Shown here in pieces: positions 18,178-26,128 of a stretch of DNA of 64,000 nucleotides. Source of the DNA: GCA-2720975 sp964469565 (GTDB taxonomy: Bacteria; Planctomycetota; UBA1135; GCA-002686595). Both the position numbers and the translations under genes were made by a program. Every line of letters begins with the position of its first letter. Within the stretch, counting starts at the first letter, position 1. The DNA is taken from contig CAYXZD010000008.1 of the NCBI GenBank assembly GCA_964469565.1, forward strand, positions 62,001-126,000, written 5' to 3'. A model generated the notes under the pieces. It saw only the letters and a program-made list of their open reading frames with translations. It had not been told where the DNA came from and searched no databases.

Positions 18178-19188
18178 CTAGAGCATCGAGATGACCGCGC
18201 CGGTCACGAGGAGGTTGACTAGGGCCAGAGGCAGGAACACCTTCCAGCCCAGGTGCATCAGTTGATCGAATCGGAAGCGCGGCAGAGTCCAGCGTACCCA
18301 AATGAACAGGAACGCGAAGAAGCCGGCCTTGGCACAGAAGCAACCGAGTTGGACAAACCAAGGAGCTTCTGACCAGAAGGGTACCGAGTAGCCACCTAGG
18401 AAGAGGACCGTCGTCAAGCAGGCCATGACGATCATGGCGCAGTATTCGCCCAGGAAGAACAATGCGAACTTCATCGAGGAATACTCGGTGTGGAAACCAG
18501 CCACGAGCTCTGGTTCGCACTCGGCGAAGTCGAAGGGGTGGCGATTGGTCTCGGCAAAGGTGGCCACGACGAACAGAATGAACGCCAGAGGCTGGCTGAA
18601 GACGTTCCACGACAGGGGATTCCCCGTGTTCTGGGCCTCGGTGATGGCGCGTAGATCAAGGCTGCCTGTCATGGCCACGATGCACAGAATGATGAGGATC
18701 AATGAGAGCTCGTAGCTGATCATCTGTGCGGAGGCTCGCAGCCCGCCCAACAGTGAGTACTTTGAGTTGCTAGCCCAGCCGCCGAGGATCACCCCGTAGA
18801 CGGAGAGGCCACCGATCGCAAGGAGGAACAGTACGCCGATGTCGAGGTCAGCAATGGAGAGGTTTCCAAAGTCGATGCCCGCAAGGGTGACGTTGCCGGC
18901 AAATGGAATCACCGCAATACCCATCATGGCAGGAACTGCCGAGAGCACCGGTGCTAGGCGGAAGATCCAGGGGTTGGCACCATCCGGGCAGAGCTCCTCC
19001 TTGAAGATGAACTTGACTCCGTCCGCGAGGGGCTGCAGTAGGCCCCAGGGGCCGACCCGGTTGGGTCCGTAACGCAGCTGCATCCAAGCGGAGAACTTGC
19101 GCTCCGCCAAGGTCATGAGTGCGGCGGCACCGATCATCGCCCCGTAGATGATGGCGGTCTTGAGCACAACAATAATGAATGGAGTCAT
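18178..19188 (-). CDS. nuoH: NADH-quinone oxidoreductase subunit H
   Basis: The 336-residue membrane subunit forms the quinone channel together with NuoB and NuoD. Diagnostic stretches are LAERKFSAWMQLRYGPNRVG near the N-terminus and PFDFAECEPELVAGFHTEYS in the acidic loop. Eight to nine membrane helices are expected. It overlaps the nuoG stop by four bases. Confidence 0.96.
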   Translation of the reverse strand: MTPFIIVVLKTAIIYGAMIGAAALMTLAERKFSAWMQLRYGPNRVGPWGLLQPLADGVKFIFKEELCPDGANPWIFRLAPVLSAVPAMMGIAVIPFAGNVTLAGIDFGNLSIADLDIGVLFLLAIGGLSVYGVILGGWASNSKYSLLGGLRASAQMISYELSLILIILCIVAMTGSLDLRAITEAQNTGNPLSWNVFSQPLAFILFVVATFAETNRHPFDFAECEPELVAGFHTEYSSMKFALFFLGEYCAMIVMACLTTVLFLGGYSVPFWSEAPWFVQLGCFCAKAGFFAFLFIWVRWTLPRFRFDQLMHLGWKVFLPLALVNLLVTGAVISML

Positions 19189-20672
19189 GCGCCTGCCCCC
19201 TGAGGCGGTGCCAACAGTGAACCCTGCGATGAACTCTGCGATGAACTCTGGATGAGTGCGGTGAGCAAGTCACATGCCGGGCGTACCCCCTCGGGGGCCT
19301 TGCGGGCGGGGCGCAGCTGCCCCTCGTGGCCGTCGATGTTGATCCATGTGCCGCTTCGCTCGACCCGATTCGGAAGGCCGAAAGCCACGTCGATAGCGGG
19401 GTGAGTCGCCTCAGCGCACTCCATCAGGATAAGGCGCGCATCGTTCGCGAGCCCATCCAGGCCGTTCTCGCCTAGGATTTCCAGGAGGCGATCGCCCACA
19501 GCCACGACGCAGTCCGCGCTGGCGAGGGCGTCCTTGGCTCCCTGCAAGTCAAGGCTTACGAGCCCAAGGGACTCGAGACCTCGCCGATTGGGACACGGGT
19601 CACCAGTGTGCAGCACTTCGTCTCGGAGGTCGTTGGTGGCGGGGGAGATGAATGCAGCGTTTGTATCCCTGAGGGCCGCAAGCTCTTGGAGGGCCTGGCC
19701 TTCCTCATTGGTTAGGAATGGAGAAGCAAGGAACACAGTGCTCACCCCGGATGTCAGGATGTTCCCTGCTACGGCTAGGGCTGACTCGGTCGTGGCATTC
19801 TCAAGATTGCCCGCATCCGTTCTCAGCGCAGCAGCTCTCATCCGGTCTTTGCGATTGAGCTCTCCCTCGGAAAAGCGGCCGGTGTCACACATCCAGTGAC
19901 CATTGACCGACTCGTTGGGGATCGGGCGCAGGCGCTTGACCTCGCCACCCCGCAGCACTTCGACGCTGATGGAACAGCCCCGGCTACACTCCGAACAGGT
20001 TGACGGAGTGCGGGTGAGATTCCAAACCCGGGCTTGGAATCGGAAGTCCTTGAGGGTCAATGCGCCCACGGGGCAGACATCGGCAAGGTTGCCCTGGTAG
20101 TTCCCTTCAAGGGGGGTGTCGTTCCAGGTTTCGACTTGGCTGTGGGATCCACGGCCCGAGATGCACAGTTGAGGCGTCTTGGGGACCTCTTCCATGAAAC
20201 GCACGCACCGACTGCAGAGAATGCAGCGTTCATTGTCGAGGACGATGACATCGCCAAGGTCTTTGCGCTTAGGCAAATCCCGACGGGGTTCGCTCGTGCG
20301 GCTCTTGGCCTGGTTCTCATCGAAGGCGTTGTCTTGCAGGGTGCATTCCCCCGCCTTGTCGCAGATGGGGCAGTCGAGGGGGTGATTCTTTAGAAGGAAC
20401 TCAAGACACTCACGGCGACTCTCGTGGGCCCCATCGGAATCCGTATTGACTACCATGCCCTCGGCCACGGGCGTGCGGCAGGCAGCGACAACCCGGCTAG
20501 GTTGTGTGCCCATACTGACCTCGACCTGACAGATGCGGCAGGATCCTACTGCAGAGAGACCTGGGTGGTAGCAGTAGTGGGGTATATGCTCGCCATGATC
20601 ATGGCAGGCAGCGATGAGTGGCTTTTTGGGGTCGGCTTCGACCTCGCGCCCATTGACTATAATCTTGGTCAC
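19185..20672 (-). CDS. nuoG: NADH-quinone oxidoreductase subunit G, short form
   Basis: This Fe-S subunit of the peripheral arm reads 495 residues from the GTG at 20672, which overlaps the nuoF stop. An in-frame upstream ATG at 20918 would lie inside nuoF and add 82 basic, unrelated residues, so it was rejected. The 2Fe-2S ligands (HYCYHPGLSAVGSCRICQ), the N5 motif (HPLDCPICDKAGEC), the N4-type CILCSRC and CSECSRGC motifs are all present. The molybdopterin-like C-terminal part is cut to about 250 residues, compared with 400 or more in longer versions. The tail ends in a Ser/Gln repeat (SSSQSSSQG) coded by tandem DNA repeats near 19215-19252. Confidence 0.92.
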   Translation of the reverse strand: MTKIIVNGREVEADPKKPLIAACHDHGEHIPHYCYHPGLSAVGSCRICQVEVSMGTQPSRVVAACRTPVAEGMVVNTDSDGAHESRRECLEFLLKNHPLDCPICDKAGECTLQDNAFDENQAKSRTSEPRRDLPKRKDLGDVIVLDNERCILCSRCVRFMEEVPKTPQLCISGRGSHSQVETWNDTPLEGNYQGNLADVCPVGALTLKDFRFQARVWNLTRTPSTCSECSRGCSISVEVLRGGEVKRLRPIPNESVNGHWMCDTGRFSEGELNRKDRMRAAALRTDAGNLENATTESALAVAGNILTSGVSTVFLASPFLTNEEGQALQELAALRDTNAAFISPATNDLRDEVLHTGDPCPNRRGLESLGLVSLDLQGAKDALASADCVVAVGDRLLEILGENGLDGLANDARLILMECAEATHPAIDVAFGLPNRVERSGTWINIDGHEGQLRPARKAPEGVRPACDLLTALIQSSSQSSSQGSLLAPPQGAGA

Positions 20673-21964
20673 GCGCCGACTCCTTGAGTGCTGGATTCCG
20701 CAGGACTGATGCAGGCTTCGAACTCTGGACGGAAGTGTTTGATGGCGGCCATCACCGGAATTGCGGCGGCGTCGCTGAGGGCGCAAATGGTCTTGCCGGG
20801 CGTCATGCCATTGCACAGGTCGAGCAAGAGATCTACATCCCCCTGCCGACCTCGGCCATTGAGCAACCGGTCGATGATCTGCTCCAGCCATTCGGTGCCC
20901 TCGCGACACTGGCTGCACTGCCCGCAGCTTTCATGTTCATAGAATCGGGCGAGAACGAGGCTAGATCGCACCACCGAAGCGGTCTCGTCTAGAATGATCA
21001 TGGCTCCCGTTCCAAACATTGAGCCCGCGCCCTTGATGGAGTCGTGATCCATGGGCGTGTCCAGCAAGTCGGGGGGGAGGACACCCGTTGACGATCCGCC
21101 GGGGAACCAGGCTTTGAGAGCCCGCCCCTTCCAAATGCCTCCTGCGATGTCCTCGACAATGGTGCGGGCACTCATGCCAAGGGGGAGTTCATAAACACCC
21201 GGTTTTTCCACGTGGCCCGAGATGCCACAAAGAAAGTTCCCCGGTGAGGACTCGGTGCCCATGGTGCGGAACCAGTCTGCCCCCTTGTCGAGGATGAACG
21301 GCACATTGAAGATGGACTCGACATTGTTGACGGTGGTCGGCATGCCCCACAATCCAAATCCGGCGGGGAAGGGTGGTTTGGGTCTTGGGTGACCGCGCTT
21401 GCCCTCGAGGCTCTCCATGAGGCCAGTCTCTTCACCGCAGATGTACGCGCCCGCGCCCTTGTGCATGTGAATCTCACATGAGAATCCTGTGCCGAGGATG
21501 CTCTGACCCACGAGGCCTGCCGCGCGCGCCTCATCAATCGCACTCTGCATGCGATTGTAAGGCAGGCGATACTCGCCGCGCACATAGATGTACACGGCAC
21601 TCAGGCGCATGGCGTGTGCGGCGATGAGGCAGCCCTCGATCAATCCGTGAGGGTCTTCACGCATCAGGACCCGGTCTTTGCAGGTGCCGGGTTCGGACTC
21701 ATCGGCATTCACCGCCATGTAGCGGGTGCGTGAGTCCTTCTTGTGATCAGGCATGAAGCTCCACTTGAGCCCAGTCGGGAAACCGGCACCTCCTCGCCCC
21801 CTCAAGCCAGAGGCCTTCATGACGCCAACGACGTCTTCAGGACTCATTTCCGTCTTGAGGACCTTCTCAATGGTTGAATAGGCACCGTGTTTCTTGGCGA
21901 CGGCGAGGGTATGTGAATCCGTGAGCTGGGCGCGAGTCAGCAGGTAGGTGGGGTGAGAGCTCAC
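20669..21964 (-). CDS. nuoF: NADH-quinone oxidoreductase subunit F, NADH and FMN site
   Basis: The 431-residue protein binds NADH, FMN and cluster N3. Motifs are GRGGAGFPTGLKWSF (NADH/FMN loop), ADESEPGTCKDR and ESCGQCSQCREGTEW, which holds the 4Fe-4S cluster. A GTG at 21964 overlaps the nuoE stop and gives a normal N-terminus. The 34 residues upstream of it in the same frame lie inside nuoE and were dropped. Confidence 0.95.
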   Translation of the reverse strand: MSSHPTYLLTRAQLTDSHTLAVAKKHGAYSTIEKVLKTEMSPEDVVGVMKASGLRGRGGAGFPTGLKWSFMPDHKKDSRTRYMAVNADESEPGTCKDRVLMREDPHGLIEGCLIAAHAMRLSAVYIYVRGEYRLPYNRMQSAIDEARAAGLVGQSILGTGFSCEIHMHKGAGAYICGEETGLMESLEGKRGHPRPKPPFPAGFGLWGMPTTVNNVESIFNVPFILDKGADWFRTMGTESSPGNFLCGISGHVEKPGVYELPLGMSARTIVEDIAGGIWKGRALKAWFPGGSSTGVLPPDLLDTPMDHDSIKGAGSMFGTGAMIILDETASVVRSSLVLARFYEHESCGQCSQCREGTEWLEQIIDRLLNGRGRQGDVDLLLDLCNGMTPGKTICALSDAAAIPVMAAIKHFRPEFEACISPAESSTQGVGA

Positions 21965-22431
21965 TGGCAGCCTCCCAGAATGTCCACCACAGCTTCGGGC
22001 GTGAGGTCTTCGTGGTATTGGCCGTTCACCACCATCATCGGAGCGTTGGTGCAGGCGCCCTGACACTCAACCTCCTCGACATAGAACCGTCCATCTTCCG
22101 ATGTTTCGCCACAGCCTGCGCCGGTGCACTGCTTGACGGCCGCTGTGATTTCTGTCGAACCGCGGAGGTCGCAGGAGATGTTCCTGCAAACGCTGATCAC
22201 GTTTTTTCCGATCGGCTTGAGGAAGAACATCGGGTAGAACGACGCGACTGCGTAAACCTCAACGGGCTGTAGCTCGAAGTACTCAGCCACGCTCTCCAGA
22301 GTCTCGGGAGACAACCAACCGCCGAGCTCTTCCTGGCAGCGGTGCAGGGCTGGAATGAGGGCCGCCCTGCGTTGTGGGTAGTGGGTGCAGAGTTCATCGA
22401 ATTCGGCACGTAGCTCTGAAGTTAAAACCAT
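21961..22431 (-). CDS. nuoE: NADH-quinone oxidoreductase subunit E, 2Fe-2S
   Basis: A 156-residue thioredoxin-fold ferredoxin that pairs with NuoF and holds cluster N1a. The four cysteines are in VCRNISC and ECQGAC. The N-terminal helices include YPQRRAALIPALHRCQEE. The start ATG shares one base with the nuoD stop (TAATG). Confidence 0.95.
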   Translation of the reverse strand: MVLTSELRAEFDELCTHYPQRRAALIPALHRCQEELGGWLSPETLESVAEYFELQPVEVYAVASFYPMFFLKPIGKNVISVCRNISCDLRGSTEITAAVKQCTGAGCGETSEDGRFYVEEVECQGACTNAPMMVVNGQYHEDLTPEAVVDILGGCQ

Positions 22432-23684
22432 TAGCGATCCACCTCACCCATTACAAAGTCGAGGCTGCCGATGATGGCGACCATGTCGGAAAAGAGGCGG
22501 CCTTGAGCCACGCGAGGAATCGCCTGTACGTTCAGGAGACTTGGGGAGCGTACGTGGCATCGAAGGGGCTTGGCCGTCCCATCCGAGGCAATGAAAAAGC
22601 CCAGCTCGCCTTTGCTTGATTCGACGGCACTGTAGGCAGTGCCTTTTGGCAGGCGCATATCCGTGACAATCTTGAACTGATGGATCAGTTCCTCCATGGA
22701 TGAGTGCACGGTTGCCTTGGGGGGCAGCACGTAGCGGCGGTCCTCGATTAGGAACTCAGCTCCCCTTGATTCGTCTAGGCGATCGAGGGCCTGCAGGCAG
22801 ATGTGCGCTGACTGACGCATTTCTTCCACGCGGACGAGATAGCGGTCATAGCAATCACCCACTGTACCTACGGGAATCTCAAAGTCGTAGGTCTCGTAAC
22901 CGCTGTAGGGGGCGTTCTTGCGGAGGTCGAACGACTCTCCACAGCCGCGTAGGTTGGGTCCGCTTAGGCCCAACTCCAAGCAGTCTTCCCGAGTCAGAAC
23001 GCCCACGTCCTTATTGCGGCCGTACCAAATGGCATTGCCCGTCAGCATGGCTTCGAACTCATCGACTCTGGCTGGGAACGCCAGGATGAATTCGCGGATC
23101 GCGCGGGCGGTGTCCTCGTCGATGTCGGCATACACCCCACCCATGCGGATGTAGGTGTTGTTCATGCGGTGGCCCGTGTAGGCGTCGAGGAGTTCGTAGA
23201 TCTTCTCACGTTCGGTAAACGTCATGAAGAACAGAGCGATCGCTCCCAGATCGATGGCGGTGGTGCCTAGATAGATCAGGTGCGCCATGATGCGCGAGAG
23301 TTCCATCAACAGGACCCGCGCTTCCTGTGCCCGTGCTGGAACCTCGATCCCCGCGAGCGATTCGAGTGTGCGCGCGTAGGCGATGTTGTTGAGCAACGGC
23401 TGTACGTAGTCGAGGCGATCGGTGTGGGGGAAGAACTTGCGCCAGCCGAGGCTCTCGGCGGTCTTTTCCTTCCCCCGGTGCAGGTATCCCACAACGGGAT
23501 CGCATGACTGAATCGTCTCGCCGTCGAGCACCATCTGCAGGCGTAGAACACCATGGGTGGCAGGGTGCTGAGGACCCATGTTGAGTTCGAGGAGTTCGCC
23601 GTGCAGCGGATCATCCCGATCGAGGTCACTGGGTGAACCCGGAATGAAATCAAAGGTCTTCGACTGGAGGCTGGAGGGGCTCAT
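22431..23684 (-). CDS. nuoD: NADH-quinone oxidoreductase subunit D
   Basis: The 417-residue subunit derives from the large subunit of NiFe hydrogenases and lines the quinone-reduction site. It begins with MSPSSLQSKTFDF, shortly before the family hallmark NMGPQHPATHGVLR. VVGYLHRGKEKTAES is also conserved. The ATG at 23684 overlaps the nuoC stop, which argues against the in-frame ATG at 23732 inside nuoC. NuoC and NuoD are separate here and not fused as in enterobacteria. Confidence 0.95.
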   Translation of the reverse strand: MSPSSLQSKTFDFIPGSPSDLDRDDPLHGELLELNMGPQHPATHGVLRLQMVLDGETIQSCDPVVGYLHRGKEKTAESLGWRKFFPHTDRLDYVQPLLNNIAYARTLESLAGIEVPARAQEARVLLMELSRIMAHLIYLGTTAIDLGAIALFFMTFTEREKIYELLDAYTGHRMNNTYIRMGGVYADIDEDTARAIREFILAFPARVDEFEAMLTGNAIWYGRNKDVGVLTREDCLELGLSGPNLRGCGESFDLRKNAPYSGYETYDFEIPVGTVGDCYDRYLVRVEEMRQSAHICLQALDRLDESRGAEFLIEDRRYVLPPKATVHSSMEELIHQFKIVTDMRLPKGTAYSAVESSKGELGFFIASDGTAKPLRCHVRSPSLLNVQAIPRVAQGRLFSDMVAIIGSLDFVMGEVDR

Positions 23685-24214
23685 TGGGGGCTGACCTCCG
23701 CATTGGCTCGGGCTTCGCGTTGAGCGTGCCACTCACGATAGAGCTTGTCGGGCTCGATCCCCTGGTGGGGGAAATCCTTTCGCAGTGGGAAGTGCGTGAA
23801 CCCATCGGGCATCAACAGGCGCCGCAGGTTTTCATGTCCCTCGAACTCAATGCCGAACATGTCGAAGCACTCACGCTCCATGTAGCCTGCGCCGGCAAAG
23901 GCGGGGCAGGCCGAGGGGGCGATGGGTTGATCACCGTCAACGAATAGGCACAGACGTACACGGTCTCCGTGTGTGATCGAGAGGAATTGATAGCAAACCT
24001 CGAATCTTCCCTTGGCCATGGGAGTGAACGGGGTTGCGTGGTCAATGGCTGTGACGAGGGTGATGGTTTCAAAGGCCGCTTCGTTGGCGAGGCGGGGGAG
24101 TGCTTGCGCAAGGGCTTCCGATTGAAGGTCGAGGGTCAGCACGCCATCCACATCGGGGCGCTGGGTGTAGGACCCTTCGGGCAGGATGGCCTGCATTCGT
24201 ATGAGGGCGCTCAT
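23681..24214 (-). CDS. nuoC: NADH-quinone oxidoreductase subunit C
   Basis: A 177-residue hydrophilic subunit of the connecting module. The signature ERECFDMFGIEFEGHENLRR near residue 120 and the segment PDGFTHFPLRKDFP identify the 30-kDa subunit family. It overlaps nuoB by four bases at the start and nuoD by four at the end. Confidence 0.94.
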   Translation of the reverse strand: MSALIRMQAILPEGSYTQRPDVDGVLTLDLQSEALAQALPRLANEAAFETITLVTAIDHATPFTPMAKGRFEVCYQFLSITHGDRVRLCLFVDGDQPIAPSACPAFAGAGYMERECFDMFGIEFEGHENLRRLLMPDGFTHFPLRKDFPHQGIEPDKLYREWHAQREARANAEVSPQ

Positions 24215-24855
24215 GACGGTTCCTCGGACGGATCGGTCCCGGCGGTGCTTCTGATGGGGCTGGCTGGCCCTGCCGGGACACCCGCGCCACGGCTAAGCAC
24301 GCCTCGATTCGGGGCCATATGGAATTCACCCGTTCCGCTCTCATCCCTGTCCTCGGGGGCGAAGAGAGCGCGAGTTGGAGACTCTGCTTCGATTTTTTCT
24401 TGCAGTTTTAGGATGGCATCGATGACTGCGTCTGGACGAGGTGGGCAACCGGGAACATAGATGTCCACGGGCAAGATCATGTCGACCCCTTGCACGACCG
24501 AATAGCTGTCATACATGCCTCCCGAAGATGCGCACACCCCCATGGAGAGAACCCACTTGGGGTCCGGCATCTGGTCGTAGATCGTGCGAGCTGCTTCCGC
24601 CATCTTCCAGGTCAAGGTTCCGGCAACAATCATCAAGTCGCACTGGCGTGGGGAGAACCGTGCGGCCTCTGCTCCAAAACGGGCAAGGTCGAACTTAGGG
24701 CCGATCATGGCCATTAGCTCGATGCCGCAGCATGAAAGTCCGAGTGGCATGGGCCAGAGACTGTTCTTGCGTCCCCAATTCACGAGGGAATCCATGCGCG
24801 TTGCCAGGAAGCCCGCGGCATCTGAGCCGGAGTCTGTTGGGACTAACGATCCCAT
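24211..24855 (-). CDS. nuoB: NADH-quinone oxidoreductase subunit B, cluster N2
   Basis: The 214-residue protein carries the last 4Fe-4S cluster before quinone. Ligands are the adjacent cysteines in GLSCCGIELMA, then GVCASSGGMYDSYSVVQG and VPGCPPRPDAVIDAI. The ATG at 24855 lies 13 bases inside the end of nuoA; an ATG at 24981 in the same frame would sit fully inside nuoA. About 40 residues after the core (Gly/Pro-rich) are not part of the conserved fold. Confidence 0.95.
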   Translation of the reverse strand: MGSLVPTDSGSDAAGFLATRMDSLVNWGRKNSLWPMPLGLSCCGIELMAMIGPKFDLARFGAEAARFSPRQCDLMIVAGTLTWKMAEAARTIYDQMPDPKWVLSMGVCASSGGMYDSYSVVQGVDMILPVDIYVPGCPPRPDAVIDAILKLQEKIEAESPTRALFAPEDRDESGTGEFHMAPNRGVLSRGAGVPAGPASPIRSTAGTDPSEEPS

Positions 24856-25217
24856 TGCAGCCCTCCTTTCCGCCAAACAAAGGCCAGAGCTAGTCCAAGA
24901 AGCCCTACAAATACAGTGATTTCTGCGAACACTAGGCTGCCCACACCGGCTGCACTGAAGCTCTTTGCGCCAACGGCCCAAAGCATGAGGAAGATCGACT
25001 CCACGTCAAACAGGATGAACAGGACTGCGATGAGGTAGAAGTGGATGGAGAGCCGCAGTCGGGCCGACCCGGTGGGGGTCATTCCACACTCATAGGAACT
25101 GCCCTTGCCCACCACCTTGCGATGCCCGCCGAGCAGATCGGACACGATCACATTGACGATCCCGAAGGCCGCGGTGATGCCGATCAACACAAGAATGGGC
25201 AGGTAGTGCTCGAGCAT
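24843..25217 (-). CDS. nuoA: NADH-quinone oxidoreductase subunit A
   Basis: The first gene of the nuo operon. The 124-residue subunit has three membrane helices and the conserved loop KGSSYECGMTPTGSARLRLS between helices 1 and 2. LFILFDVESIFLMLWA follows, the usual second helix. Upstream is a gene-free region of about 900 bases with a TATAAT-type -10 element 25-30 bases before the ATG. No clear ribosome-binding site precedes the start. Confidence 0.94.
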   Translation of the reverse strand: MLEHYLPILVLIGITAAFGIVNVIVSDLLGGHRKVVGKGSSYECGMTPTGSARLRLSIHFYLIAVLFILFDVESIFLMLWAVGAKSFSAAGVGSLVFAEITVFVGLLGLALAFVWRKGGLQWDR

Positions 25218-25241
25218 GGGGCTGGGGAACGGTTTGCACCT

Positions 25242-25247
25242 ATTATA
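25242..25247 (-). promoter_or_regulatory. Candidate -10 element for the nuo operon
   Basis: On the minus strand this reads TATAAT inside CTAATATAATAGG, a clear AT-rich island in GC-rich DNA. The expected transcript start is near 25235, giving a leader of about 18 bases to nuoA. No matching -35 is seen 16-18 bases upstream. On the plus strand the same island offers TATTAT, so it may fire both ways. Confidence 0.42.
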
Positions 25248-25277
25248 TTAGGAGGGCCTGCGGAACGCGGGGGTCGC

Positions 25278-25428
25278 GCCCTTCGGGGAGCGGGATTCCC
25301 AAGGGCAAAGAGTTTAGCGATCACTCGGAGAGGGGCAATGGGTCCGAACAGTACCTTCGATGGGGTGCTTGGCCCATTGCCCGTTGAGTGAACGGGCGCT
25401 ACCGAAGGGGAGCGCCCACTGAGAGTGG
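25278..25428. other. Chain of five adjacent hairpins, possible structured RNA
   Basis: Five inverted repeats follow one another: 25278-25306 (GCCCTT/AAGGGC with an inner GGGGA/TTCCC stem), 25333-25382 (GGGCAATGGG/CCCATTGCCC, a perfect 10-bp stem), 25381-25395 (CCGTT/AACGG), 25394-25417 (GGGCGCT/AGCGCCC) and 25416-25428 (CCACT/AGTGG). The last four each share two bases with the next, so neighbouring stems touch or compete. One wobble pair in the first hairpin works as G-U only if the RNA is read from the plus strand. No coding frame explains this block. It could be a small RNA, a leader, or a DNA-level structure. Confidence 0.48.
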
Positions 25429-25610
25429 CTTGCGGGGGTGGAGGGCGACAATGGCAAGGGGTCCGTCCTGACTCAACCAAGAACTACCGGGCTAGGCCGA
25501 CCGGAGTGGACCCGCCCCAGGGTGGCCCGCCACTGTCCCCGGGTGGACCGAACCAGCCCACCAGGGCTCTGGGCTCCACCCGTCTCCTGGGGGGTCTGCC
25601 CTCGGGGGCG

Positions 25611-25641
25611 CTGGGATGCCCTGGGGATACCCTGGGATGCG
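25611..25641. repeat. Three short tandem units of 10-11 bases
   Basis: CTGGGATGCC, CTGGGGATACC and CTGGGATGCG stand head to tail. The 10-11 base period matches one DNA helical turn, so the three copies face the same side of the helix. Confidence 0.5.
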
Positions 25642-25653
25642 ACGGGGTGTCGA

Positions 25654-25721
25654 TTGATACCCATTGGGTAGTGTTCCGATATTCATTTGATACTTGTTAG
25701 CTACTTCGCGGATATCATTTG
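25654..25721. repeat. Two imperfect direct repeats with a 33-base period
   Basis: Both copies begin with TTGATAC (25654 and 25687) and end with ATAT(T)CATTTG (25679-25689 and 25712-25721); the middles differ. The end of copy one overlaps the start of copy two. The block is much richer in AT than its surroundings and lies about 410 bases before the lipoprotein start, so it may hold promoters (TTGATA as -35) or a binding site. Confidence 0.45.
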
Positions 25722-26128
25722 GGTGACAACTCAATGTCAAGTGGTGTCCATCTGGGGCCACAGCCATGCTTCAGCCCCGAAGGGCTTGCTGAGGGCCGCA
25801 CCCAAGGTATCCCACGTGGTTCGGATGAATCGCTGCCCTTGGCGGTTCCATCCGGTGGCCGCACTCCTGTCTGCGCAGCCTCGGCCCATTGGCGCCGATT
25901 CTGGGGTGCCGTGTCTCCCGCTGGGACGGGGGATGGGTTGTCGGCTCGCAGCGGCGATTGGATTTGCGAACTCCCTCAAGGCGGTGGTGGGGGAGGCCGA
26001 TAGCGCGGATTGTCCCGGGAGCCGGAGCGATGGTCCCGAGACACCCTATCCCCCTGTTCACCCCTCTCCTGGGGCACAGATCAAATCGAACCCGAATGTA
26101 TCGAACCCTCCCCATCAAGGCTGGCCCC

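Larger units (their letters stand above)
25429..26128. other. Gene-free stretch upstream of the large lipoprotein gene
   Basis: No frame here looks coding. Open frames on both strands have shadow-like composition and no plausible start signals. It holds a C/G-skewed block (about 25490-25640), three phased short repeats, an AT-richer block with a 33-base imperfect repeat (25654-25721), and then a GC-rich leader up to the lipoprotein ATG at 26129. Confidence 0.6.

Noticed and set aside
20673..20918. N-terminal extension of nuoG to the upstream ATG
   Set aside because: It lies inside nuoF, is highly basic and has no family match; the GTG at 20672 gives the expected start.
24856..24981. Longer NuoB start
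   Set aside because: It would lie inside nuoA; ATG 24855 fits the family.
25394..25417. Integron attC site
   Set aside because: The paired core sites (GTTRRRY type) and an integrase gene are absent.
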